From: Alkalimonas mucilaginosa | Lineage (GTDB): Bacteria > Pseudomonadota > Gammaproteobacteria > Enterobacterales > Alteromonadaceae | DNA: 64,000 nt | Reading direction: 5' to 3' | Assembly (NCBI RefSeq): GCF_036327005.1 | Contig: NZ_JAUGZK010000013.1 | Span: forward strand, 48,512 to 112,511 | In this document: piece after piece, positions 8,673 to 15,862 of the stretch | Layout of the letters: each line of letters begins with the position of its first letter | How positions within the stretch are numbered: position 1 is the first letter of the stretch | Position numbers and translations under genes: made by a program | The notes under the pieces: model-generated | Seen by the model: only the letters and a program-made list of their open reading frames with translations | What the model was told of the DNA's origin: nothing | Databases searched by the model: none

Positions 8673-8747
8673 AAGTTGTGGCTCCGTGACGATGGCAAAG
8701 AGCCAGCGGTTATTTTTTCGGCCGCCAGTATAGCAGATAGCGTGGCA

Positions 8748-9665
8748 TCACAGCATGGCTTTTAAATGCGCCACCACACTGCGCCCGAGCGAGCTTAAAT
8801 CGTAGCCGCCCTCCAGCATCGAGACGATACGGCCATGGCAATGACGGTTTGCCAATTGCTTTAACTCCCCGCTTAGCCAGGCGTAGTCGTCTTCTTTCAG
8901 TAAAAACTGCGACATCTCGTCTTCAGCATGGCCATCAAAGCCGGCGGAAATAAATATCAGCTCGGGGGCAAAAGCATCCAGCGCGGCAAACCAGCGCTGC
9001 TGCACCGCCGCGCGCCATTGCTCACCCTTGCAGCCGGCTGGCAGTGGCAGGTTGAGGATGTGATCGGTGCTGCTGTCATCGCCGCTGTTCGGGTACAGCG
9101 CCTGCTGATAGGACGAGCAAAACAACACCCGATCGTCATGACGGAAAATCGCCTCGGTGCCGTTGCCATGGTGCACATCAAAATCCACAATGGCGACCCG
9201 CTGCAGCTGGTATTTATCCAGTGCATAGCAGGCGGCAATGGCGATGTTGTTCAGCAGGCAAAACCCCATGGCCTGATCGGCGGTGGCGTGATGGCCAGGT
9301 GGCCGTATGGCGCAAAACGCCTGCTGGTTGTCGGCCTGCATCACTTCATCCACCGCCTGAATGCCGGACCCTGCCGCCAACAAGGCAGCCGGCAGGCTTT
9401 TGGGGGTCATGGTGGTATCCGGATCCAGCCAGATCTGGCCCTCACTGGGCGCTTTGGCATACAGCTCGTCAATATAGAGCTTGCTATGGGCCCGGTACAA
9501 ATCGCTGACCTCGGCCGGGCGGGCATCGACTTGCTTGATCACATACTCAAGGCCAGAGCGCACCAGCTGATCATTGATGGCATGCAGCCGGGCCGGCTGT
9601 TCCGGGTGCTCCGGATCCGGGTTGTGCAGTGCGCAGCGGGCATGGCTGAACAGGGTCAGTGGCAT
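8748..9665 (-). CDS. Class II HDAC-like deacetylase (histone deacetylase/AcuC family)
   Basis: A 305-residue zinc-dependent deacylase. The signature order is intact: PPGHHA (HH 125-126), DFDVHHGNG (zinc ligands D163 and H165), ISAGFD (D244) and EGGYDL with the transition-state Tyr288. Bacterial members remove acetyl or longer acyl groups from proteins, polyamines or acyl-amides. The start lies four bases after the stop of the upstream acetyl-CoA transferase/GNAT gene, so the two form an operon. This suggests paired protein-lysine acetylation and deacetylation, though the substrate is not readable. Confidence 0.9.
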   Translation of the reverse strand: MPLTLFSHARCALHNPDPEHPEQPARLHAINDQLVRSGLEYVIKQVDARPAEVSDLYRAHSKLYIDELYAKAPSEGQIWLDPDTTMTPKSLPAALLAAGSGIQAVDEVMQADNQQAFCAIRPPGHHATADQAMGFCLLNNIAIAACYALDKYQLQRVAIVDFDVHHGNGTEAIFRHDDRVLFCSSYQQALYPNSGDDSSTDHILNLPLPAGCKGEQWRAAVQQRWFAALDAFAPELIFISAGFDGHAEDEMSQFLLKEDDYAWLSGELKQLANRHCHGRIVSMLEGGYDLSSLGRSVVAHLKAML

Positions 9666-9668
9666 CAG

Positions 9669-11513
9669 TTACTCCTTGGTCTTTGGTCGCAACGTCAGCT
9701 GCAGCGTGATTTCACCCGGCTCATCGGCTGGCAGCCGGACAAAGCCGGCTCTTTCAAATACGCAGAGCATCGGCTGGTTATCGGCCCGCACATAGGCCAG
9801 CATGGCGTCCAGGCCGCGCGCTTTGGCAATGGCAATCATTTCATCCAGCAGCCGTTTGGCCATGCCCTGGCCCTGGTATTTTTCCCGGGTGACAAAGGCG
9901 ACTTCGCAGCTGTTGGCTGCAGGCAGCAGGTAATAGCGGCCCACCGCCTGAATTTGCACCGCCGAGCCTTTTTGCCGCACGATACATAGCGCTAAATCTT
10001 TCGATTGATCGACACTGACCAGGTTGCAGGACTTTTCCCGGCTCATCTGGGTAGGTACGGCGTTGTAACGCAGTTGCAGGGTTTCTTTGGTGTGCGAATA
10101 GAAAAACTCCTGCAAGCGCCGTTCATCGGATGGATTGAGCGGTCGTAAATCAAAGTGTTCGCCGCCAATAATGAGCTCCTTAAAACCCACCTTGCCAAGC
10201 TCCGGCACTTCGACCGGGGTTTGCTGCTGGTAATGCGGCACCCAGTAATGCTCGCGTACTTTTTGCAGCAGCTGGTGGCGAAACTTGGGGTGGGCAACCC
10301 GGATCAGCTCCAGTGCCCGCTCGCGGATGCTTTTACCACGCAGGGAAGCCACGCCAAACTCAGTCACCACATAGTGCACGTGGGCCCGGCTGGTCACCAC
10401 ACCGGCACCTTCGCGGATATGCGGTACGATGCGCGACGTTTTGCCATCTTCGGTGGTGGACGGCAGGGCGACGATGGGCTTTCCGCCCGCACTCATGGAA
10501 GCACCGCGACTGAAATCGACCTGGCCACCAATGCCGCTGTAAAACTGATGCCCTATCGAGTCTGCCACTACCTGGCCGGTTAAATCGACCTCAATGGCGC
10601 TGTTAATCGCCATCATCCGTTCGTTGCGGGCAATGTTGGCCGGGGAGTTGACGTATTCGCTGGGGTAAAAACCAATATGCGGGTTGTGATGAACAAAATC
10701 GTACAGCGCCTTACTGCCGACGCAAAAGCTGGTCACTACTTTGCCAGGATGAAAGGTTTTGCGCCGGTTGGTGATCACGCCTTTTTGAATCAATGCCATG
10801 ATGCCATCGGTGATCATATCGCTGTGTACACCGAGGTCTTTGTGATTGCCCAGGTACTTCAGCACCGCAGTGCAAATGCGGCCGACACCGAGCTGTATGG
10901 TAGCACCATCCTCCACCAGCAACGCAATGTACTGGCCGATGCGCTCACTGACTTCGTTGTCGCTATCCACTTTTGGCAGTTCGGGCAGTGGCTGCGCACA
11001 TTCAATACTAAGGTCAATCTGGTCACGGTGAATAAAGCTTTGGCCATAGGTCACCGGCATCAGCGGGTTCACCTGGGCAATCACAATTTTAGCGGCTTTG
11101 GCAGCAGCGGCGACGACATCGACCGACACCCCGAGCGAATGGTAGCCATGCTGATCGGCCGGGCTGACCATAATCAGTGCCGCATCCAGTGGCAGAATGT
11201 CGTCGGTAAACAGATGTGGAATATCCGACATAAAGCAAGGGGTGTAATCGGCACGGCCCTCGGCCACTGCCTGGCGGATGGTATCGCCGCCAATGAAGAA
11301 GGTATTTACTTTAAAACGGTGCTGCTGGTCCGGGTTGGCCCAGGCATTGTCGGACAGGGTGAGTAGCTGCACAATTTCAATGTCATGCAACTGACGGCCA
11401 TGGGCTATCAGATCGTCCATCAGTGCGCCTGGCACAGCCGCATGTGAGCCAATAAAGATGCGCTGGCCGGATTTTAGGTACTGTTTCCAGTCGATACCAA
11501 GGGCTGAGGGCAT
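9669..11513 (-). CDS. Acetyl-CoA hydrolase/transferase fused to a GNAT acetyltransferase domain
   Basis: A 614-residue two-domain protein. Residues 1 to ~430 match acetyl-CoA hydrolase/CoA-transferase family proteins: GVHSDMITDG, the active-site Glu region AINSAIEVDLTGQV, FSRGASMSAGGKPI and VTEFGVASLRGKS. Residues ~450-605 are a GNAT domain with the acetyl-CoA loop EKYQGQGMAKRL and the closing NQPMLCVFERAGF. Family proteins use acetyl-CoA or acetate; the GNAT part probably acetylates a protein or small molecule. It is the first gene of an operon with an HDAC-like deacetylase four bases downstream. It resembles in layout, but not in domain type, the Pat-type fusions of an acyl-CoA synthetase with GNAT. 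Confidence 0.9.
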   Translation of the reverse strand: MPSALGIDWKQYLKSGQRIFIGSHAAVPGALMDDLIAHGRQLHDIEIVQLLTLSDNAWANPDQQHRFKVNTFFIGGDTIRQAVAEGRADYTPCFMSDIPHLFTDDILPLDAALIMVSPADQHGYHSLGVSVDVVAAAAKAAKIVIAQVNPLMPVTYGQSFIHRDQIDLSIECAQPLPELPKVDSDNEVSERIGQYIALLVEDGATIQLGVGRICTAVLKYLGNHKDLGVHSDMITDGIMALIQKGVITNRRKTFHPGKVVTSFCVGSKALYDFVHHNPHIGFYPSEYVNSPANIARNERMMAINSAIEVDLTGQVVADSIGHQFYSGIGGQVDFSRGASMSAGGKPIVALPSTTEDGKTSRIVPHIREGAGVVTSRAHVHYVVTEFGVASLRGKSIRERALELIRVAHPKFRHQLLQKVREHYWVPHYQQQTPVEVPELGKVGFKELIIGGEHFDLRPLNPSDERRLQEFFYSHTKETLQLRYNAVPTQMSREKSCNLVSVDQSKDLALCIVRQKGSAVQIQAVGRYYLLPAANSCEVAFVTREKYQGQGMAKRLLDEMIAIAKARGLDAMLAYVRADNQPMLCVFERAGFVRLPADEPGEITLQLTLRPKTKE

Positions 11514-11707
11514 AAGGGCTCCTGTTTTATTGCAGTATCTATCAGTATGCAGCAGGTAGCTATTCGACTTTAGGCGATTTGCCCGGTGCTGTTCCTGAGG
11601 AAAGTGACGGGAAGCGACGATGCCATTACCCGGATAAATTGTAAACTAAAAAGCAATAGGTTTAGCGGATTTTGTCTGGTCGAAGTGTGCTTTGTTGAGA
11701 TGAGTTA

Positions 11708-11736
11708 TTGACTGGTGTTTTTGGTTACTTTAAGAT
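11708..11736 (+). promoter_or_regulatory. Sigma-70-like promoter for the 11.8-14.2 kb gene group
   Basis: TTGACT at 11708-11713 and TAAGAT at 11731-11736 are separated by exactly 17 bases and lie about 30 bases before the ATG at 11765. It is among the best promoter matches in the window. The rest of 11514-11764 shows nothing else that is clear. Confidence 0.55.
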
Positions 11737-11764
11737 TGCGGAAAAATGGAATTAAGCTGTAATT

Positions 11765-12397
11765 ATGGAATCTTTGTCAATATCCCGCTCTGCGTTGCTT
11801 GAAAAGTTGAATGGCATGGATTTGCTGTTAACATTGCACGATCGGTTTGGTGGTTCATTTCAAGGCAAGTTACTGCACTACTGTGCTAAGTCGGGCGCTG
11901 TTGTGCTGGACGGTGCCGACACTGCTGATTGTGTGAGTTTCCATCAGTTGGAAGACCTTTCCTCTATCAAGTTGCATACGAAAGTAGAGCATCTTGGCTG
12001 GTTAACAGGCAAGACAGTTAGTCCGCTTATAGAATTGCCGGCCAGTGATTTCGATCTGGACGACTATGTCTATCAAGCAGAACGAATGCTTGCCGAGCAG
12101 TTAAATCACGCTATTCAAATTTCCCTGGAGCAGGTTGCTGCATCTGATTTAACAGCAAAGCTGGCCAGTCGCCGTGTGATTGAGTCTGCTATGGCTATTG
12201 TCACCAAGATAGCGGCAGACAGTTTGGGCATGGAACTGTTAGGAAGTGTAAACACCCTTTGTTTTGTTAACACTTCGGAAGACAGTCTCAAAGTGAAGCG
12301 GTCGCTTGCGACCATTAAGATTTATTTTAATACCTCGAATATGCCGGGTACCAACCTGGCAGAAAAACTTGAACGTGATATTGAGCGTGTTTTGTAG
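11765..12397 (+). CDS. Unrecognised 210-residue cytoplasmic protein
   Basis: No family was recognised and no signal peptide or membrane segment is seen. The first ~55 residues (LLTLHDRFGGSFQGKLLHY, then GAVVLDG) resemble a short, strongly bent beta-barrel of Sm/LSm or RNA-binding type, but this is only a pattern impression. Residues ~95-210 are mostly helical, with the stretch SRRVIESAMAIVTKIAADSLGM. A sigma-70-like promoter precedes it. The gene is 53 bases upstream of the first of three genes that share a novel domain and may be expressed with them. Confidence 0.6.
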   Translation: MESLSISRSALLEKLNGMDLLLTLHDRFGGSFQGKLLHYCAKSGAVVLDGADTADCVSFHQLEDLSSIKLHTKVEHLGWLTGKTVSPLIELPASDFDLDDYVYQAERMLAEQLNHAIQISLEQVAASDLTAKLASRRVIESAMAIVTKIAADSLGMELLGSVNTLCFVNTSEDSLKVKRSLATIKIYFNTSNMPGTNLAEKLERDIERVL

Positions 12398-12450
12398 TTC
12401 ATTGAGCGATCAATTTGAAAGCACTATCATTGCCAATTAAGGAGTAAATA

Positions 12451-12861
12451 ATGGGATTAGCAGAAAAAAAAGCCTCGCGGGATTTCCAGCAAAATCGCTT
12501 GGAAGCATTGCAGAAGCAACTGAATAAAGAAGCCGGTTTTGATATTGAGCTGGAAGTGAACTGGGACACACTGGAAGTAGATAAGTATGCCCATCTTTAT
12601 GATGAAGCCTGGCCAAAAGTCTACTTCCACCCACTGATCAAAGCCTTTAAAGAAATGTGTTCTGACGACTTTGCCCGGGACATTATCAAAGAAAGCCTGA
12701 AAAAAGTTGTGATTCAGAATTACAGTGACAACTACGCTTATGATCGCTTTGCAGAGTTCAAAAAGGGTGTGTTGACGCTGAATCATTCTCCGATCACCAA
12801 CATCCATCACGAGAATGAGCGCGCTGCCAATATCCAGTTTGTGGTAGAAAAAGAGCTTTAA
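12451..12861 (+). CDS. Cytoplasmic member of a three-gene unknown domain family
   Basis: A 136-residue protein with a strong ribosome binding site (AAGGAG) and no signal peptide. Residues ~28-136 align by eye with the C-terminal parts of the next two genes: a beta-strand I-x-L-x-V-N-W-D, a helix around PLIKAFKEMCSDDF, the strand KKVVIQN, and the tail KKGVLTLNHS with a late Asn. It keeps the second of the two Cys residues found in the exported relatives (EMC) and lacks the first. The N-terminal ~27 residues are charged and probably helical. A hairpin terminator follows. Function unknown. Confidence 0.7.
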   Translation: MGLAEKKASRDFQQNRLEALQKQLNKEAGFDIELEVNWDTLEVDKYAHLYDEAWPKVYFHPLIKAFKEMCSDDFARDIIKESLKKVVIQNYSDNYAYDRFAEFKKGVLTLNHSPITNIHHENERAANIQFVVEKEL

Positions 12862-12868
12862 TCTCTCC

Positions 12869-12904
12869 GCCTGCTCTGCTGCATTGCAGCGCAGGCTTCT
12901 TTTT
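12869..12904 (+). terminator. Intrinsic terminator after the first family gene
   Basis: A two-part stem (GCCTGC plus GCTGC pairing with GCAGC plus GCAGGC, with a three-base bulge and an ATT loop) is followed by TTCTTTTT. It lies eight bases after the stop and may partly separate this gene from the two exported relatives. Confidence 0.72.
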
Positions 12905-12921
12905 GGGAGTACTGTAAGCCC

Positions 12922-13695
12922 ATGAAATATTTTATCTTTAGTCTTATTTCACTGCTGTGCGCATCACTCAGTTATGCCAATGTCTATCACAGCATTGATG
13001 CTGAGATCGAGTCTCGTCTTGTTATCTTGCCCACTGAACATCCGGATCGCTTTTTAATTGGCTTTGATGGCTTCCAGCATGAACTAGATCGCCAGGCGAT
13101 GCTGTATGAAAAGCGCCTGAACAGTCGTGATGCCAGGGACGGGCACTATTACCAAATGCTTGGTATGCCGTATACGCATGTGCGCAATAATGGTCGCACT
13201 ACCCTTATTTTTGGTACTTCGGTGCCTTACCTTGAAGTACATCTTGCTGGCCGGGCACCGGTGAAAATGGTGCTGACCGGGCCAAGTGATACAGCGATGA
13301 AAGAACGCATTGAGCAGCGCTATAGCAAACGCCAGGGCTACAGTCTGAGCCGCATTGAAGCAAGAAAACAAGTCGAGCAGGCGGCAGCACAGCTGCATAG
13401 CGACTGCGCCGCAACGATTCAGGTCCAGGTAGACTGGGATAGCTTTGCAGGCTCAGAACATCGGACTACCCCAGCGGTGGGGGCACGCTACATCGAGGCG
13501 CTGAACCAGATTTGCCAGCGTGATGACGATTATCGCCAGGCTGTGCTGGATATCAGCGAGGTGACACTGGTATTGGCCGAGAGTCCTGAGCAGCATCAGA
13601 TTAAGCGAAATGGCAGTCAGATTGTGGTTGGGCTGGCATCGGCGGCACCGAATATTACCGAAACCTCGTATGCCCAATTAGTGGCACTATTTTGA
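12922..13695 (+). CDS. Exported protein with C-terminal copy of the unknown W-D/I-C domain
   Basis: A 257-residue protein with a clear signal peptide (KYFIFSLISLLCASLSYA). The mature N-terminal ~120 residues are a separate region with no recognised motif. Residues ~150-257 carry the shared domain: DCAATIQVQVDWDSF, then ALNQICQRDDDYRQAVLDI, VTLVLAE, a G-S-Q-I-V-V strand and an N near the end before LVALF. Two Cys (before the first strand and in the Q-I-C helix) are shared with the next gene and could pair in the periplasm. The last codon overlaps the start region of the next gene, implying co-translation. Function unknown. Confidence 0.72.
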   Translation: MKYFIFSLISLLCASLSYANVYHSIDAEIESRLVILPTEHPDRFLIGFDGFQHELDRQAMLYEKRLNSRDARDGHYYQMLGMPYTHVRNNGRTTLIFGTSVPYLEVHLAGRAPVKMVLTGPSDTAMKERIEQRYSKRQGYSLSRIEARKQVEQAAAQLHSDCAATIQVQVDWDSFAGSEHRTTPAVGARYIEALNQICQRDDDYRQAVLDISEVTLVLAESPEQHQIKRNGSQIVVGLASAAPNITETSYAQLVALF

Positions 13696-13715
13696 TAAAT
13701 AAAGGAATTATAACA

Positions 13716-14204
13716 ATGAAATTAAAATTAATGACAATCATTCTGGCAGGGCTGGTAAGTCAATCGGTGATGGCATCCACAGTGGTGGAGCGCAAAGCGA
13801 TGCGTGAAGCTGAAGCAAAAATTGTTGAAGCGGCCGAGCAAACCAAAGCGACATGTGGCAATGCAGAGCTGGCTGTATCGGTGAACTGGGATGAGTACCG
13901 CAGCATGATCAGCGCCAATGAGAAAGTACTGCAAGACAATCGTTACCAGGGACAGTGGGTCTTATCGCATACGGCGGATCGGAATACCTCTGTGTTCGAA
14001 GCCTTAAGCAACATTTGCAATGATGATGAAGATTACAAAGAAGTGATTGCTGAATTAAGTGCTGTTGTTATTACGCCTAAGCCAGCATTTACTGATTCGG
14101 ATAGCAGCTTTAAGCTGGATGGTACAACGCTGGTGATTGAGTCTGGTCACCGTATGAATCGTAGTGCTTCAGATTTTGTACGGCCAATCAAGCAACTGTT
14201 CTGA
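13716..14204 (+). CDS. Exported protein consisting of the unknown W-D/I-C domain
   Basis: A 162-residue protein started at the ATG at 13716 (AAGGA upstream), giving a clean signal peptide (MKLKLMTIILAGLVSQSVMA). The mature protein is essentially the shared domain: TCGNAELAVSVNWDEY, then FEALSNICNDDEDYKEVIAEL, SAVVIT, DGTTLVI and the ending PIKQLF, which resembles LVALF of the previous gene. The Cys pair matches that of the previous gene. Its coding start lies 20 bases after the previous stop and a strong terminator follows, so it ends the unit. Function unknown. Confidence 0.72.
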   Translation: MKLKLMTIILAGLVSQSVMASTVVERKAMREAEAKIVEAAEQTKATCGNAELAVSVNWDEYRSMISANEKVLQDNRYQGQWVLSHTADRNTSVFEALSNICNDDEDYKEVIAELSAVVITPKPAFTDSDSSFKLDGTTLVIESGHRMNRSASDFVRPIKQLF

Positions 14205-14237
14205 GTTACTGTTTTGTAAAGAGCAGCTGCTTATCAG

Positions 14238-14263
14238 GCCCGGTTTACCACCGGGCTTTTTTT
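14238..14263 (+). terminator. Strong intrinsic terminator
   Basis: The stem GCCCGGT / ACCGGGC with a five-base loop is followed directly by seven T. It closes the 11.8-14.2 kb gene group. Confidence 0.9.
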
Positions 14264-14384
14264 ATGGCAGCATCGGGTGGTCAGCCATGGTTGATGCCGT
14301 ACTTTTGCTAACAGCAATGGGCAGGGCAAAGGATTGTACTCGGCCGTGCAGCAGGGTTGTGTTAGGCTGTGGGCCGGAGGAAGC

Positions 14385-14804
14385 ATGATAGCGATCAATG
14401 ACCAGTTCGAGTTGGCAGAGGATGAGTTGGAGTGGCAGTTTATCCGTGCCAGTGGCCCGGGTGGCCAGCATGTTAATAAAACCTCGACCGCGGTGCAGCT
14501 GGTACTGGATATACGGGGCAGCTCGCTGCCGGATTGGTTGAAACAGCGGTTGCTGAACCGGGCCGATCACCGTATTACCCAAAGTGGCAAAATTCTGATT
14601 AAGTGCCAGCAAAGTCGTAGTCAGGAGCAAAACCGGGAACAGGCACTGGCGCAGCTGATCCAGTTGTTGGCTGCGGCCTCGGTGCAGCAGAAAAAACGCA
14701 CCGCCACCAAGCCAACCTATGGCAGCCAGCAACGGCGCATTCAGCAGAAAAAGCAGCGTGGTGCTACCAAGGCGCTGCGTCAGGGCAAACCAAAGCTGGA
14801 ATAG
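14385..14804 (+). CDS. arfB: Alternative ribosome-rescue peptidyl-tRNA hydrolase ArfB (YaeJ)
   Basis: A 139-residue protein from the ATG at 14385, with GGAGGA upstream. The release-factor catalytic motif is present in SGPGGQHVNKT (GGQ at 26-28). The C-terminal ~35 residues are a Lys/Arg/Gln-rich tail, which in this family enters the empty mRNA channel of a stalled ribosome. It releases nascent chains on ribosomes lacking a stop codon. Length and layout match E. coli ArfB (140). Single gene, convergent with the TraB/GumN gene and separated by only five bases. Confidence 0.93.
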   Translation: MIAINDQFELAEDELEWQFIRASGPGGQHVNKTSTAVQLVLDIRGSSLPDWLKQRLLNRADHRITQSGKILIKCQQSRSQEQNREQALAQLIQLLAAASVQQKKRTATKPTYGSQQRRIQQKKQRGATKALRQGKPKLE

Positions 14805-14809
14805 CCCTG

Positions 14810-15691
14810 TTATTGTGCCTTTATTTGCCGAACCTGATAGCCACGCTCTGCCAGCAAGTCCAGCACATTGTCTGGTCCTGCCAGATGCAGAGCGCCTACC
14901 AGCACAAATTCAACTTGTGGGGTTTGCAGCATGGCATCGATTTGCTCTACCCAGTCCTGGTTACGTTCGGTGAGCAGTCGCTGATAAAAACGCTGGCCAA
15001 CTTCGGTGTCCTGCATCTCGCTGACCAGCCCGGACAGAGCCTCGCGATCACCACTGCGCCAGGCAGCAAGTGTTTGCTGCATAAAGTGCTCGGTATCATC
15101 CAGTTGGTCCAGATTTTGTACTAGCCAATCGTCTTCAAAGCCATCAGAGACCGAAAAAAGCAGAGCAAATTGCTGCTCCAGTGTTTCTAAAAAGCCTTTA
15201 CTTTTGCCATCTTGAGCCCCTTTTTTATAAAAGTACATATCGACACCGTCACCCGCCATACCTAGTTGCTGCAGTTTAAACTGCATCATTTGTACCAGTA
15301 CAAAGTCTGGTTTAAAGGCTGCCAGGGCTGTGATATCAATGCCCAAATCCGCTGCTGCCTGTTGCAGTCTCTGGTAGCTTTCCTGGCTAAGCACTGAGTT
15401 GAGCGTTCGGCCATCCTGGTACATGGCATAGCTCAGCATCAGGGGACCAATGCTTGGATCCGACAGCTTGCTGATATCAATTTCAAATACCAGTTTGTCG
15501 GCTTGCTGATAAGCTTTATCAAACTCTGCTGGCAGCGGAAACTCACTGGCTGGCAGCAAGTGCACGGTGCCGCCGATAAACAGCTGATGCTGGTCGTTAC
15601 TGACTTGCCAGACTGCACTTTGTGCCAGCAGTTGCTGACAGAAAAACAACAGCCCAACTGCGATCAGGCGAAAAAAGGTATGTGAGAACAT
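14810..15691 (-). CDS. TraB/GumN family exported protein
   Basis: A 293-residue protein with an N-terminal signal peptide (FFRLIAVGLLFFCQQLLAQS). The two family motifs of the GxxxH type are visible: FIGGTVHLLP near the start of the mature protein and VLVGALHLAGPDNVLDLL near the end. The family is related to Tiki-type metal-dependent proteases, and bacterial members are mostly uncharacterised. Tyr- and Gln-rich helices fill the centre. Single gene; the region to ppc (15692-15862) holds divergent promoters. Confidence 0.85.
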   Translation of the reverse strand: MFSHTFFRLIAVGLLFFCQQLLAQSAVWQVSNDQHQLFIGGTVHLLPASEFPLPAEFDKAYQQADKLVFEIDISKLSDPSIGPLMLSYAMYQDGRTLNSVLSQESYQRLQQAAADLGIDITALAAFKPDFVLVQMMQFKLQQLGMAGDGVDMYFYKKGAQDGKSKGFLETLEQQFALLFSVSDGFEDDWLVQNLDQLDDTEHFMQQTLAAWRSGDREALSGLVSEMQDTEVGQRFYQRLLTERNQDWVEQIDAMLQTPQVEFVLVGALHLAGPDNVLDLLAERGYQVRQIKAQ

Positions 15692-15862
15692 AGCGAAGCT
15701 CCTTGTGCACTAAAAGCATTATCATAATGGTAATTTGTCGATAACAACAGCCTTTGCGGCAGCTATGCTGGCAGATTGTTGCTGCTTTGGTAAGCTATCA
15801 TGGTTGAGTACAGTACAACGAAGTATTAGGGTGAGAGAAGAGCAAACGGTGTGGAGAGAATC

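Noticed and set aside
8928..9989. Long rightward open frame of about 353 codons
   Set aside because: It is antisense to the deacetylase and CoA-transferase genes, which show complete family motifs; the open frame is a by-product of their codon usage.
10677..11366. Rightward open frame of about 229 codons
   Set aside because: Antisense to the acetyl-CoA transferase gene and without recognisable motifs.
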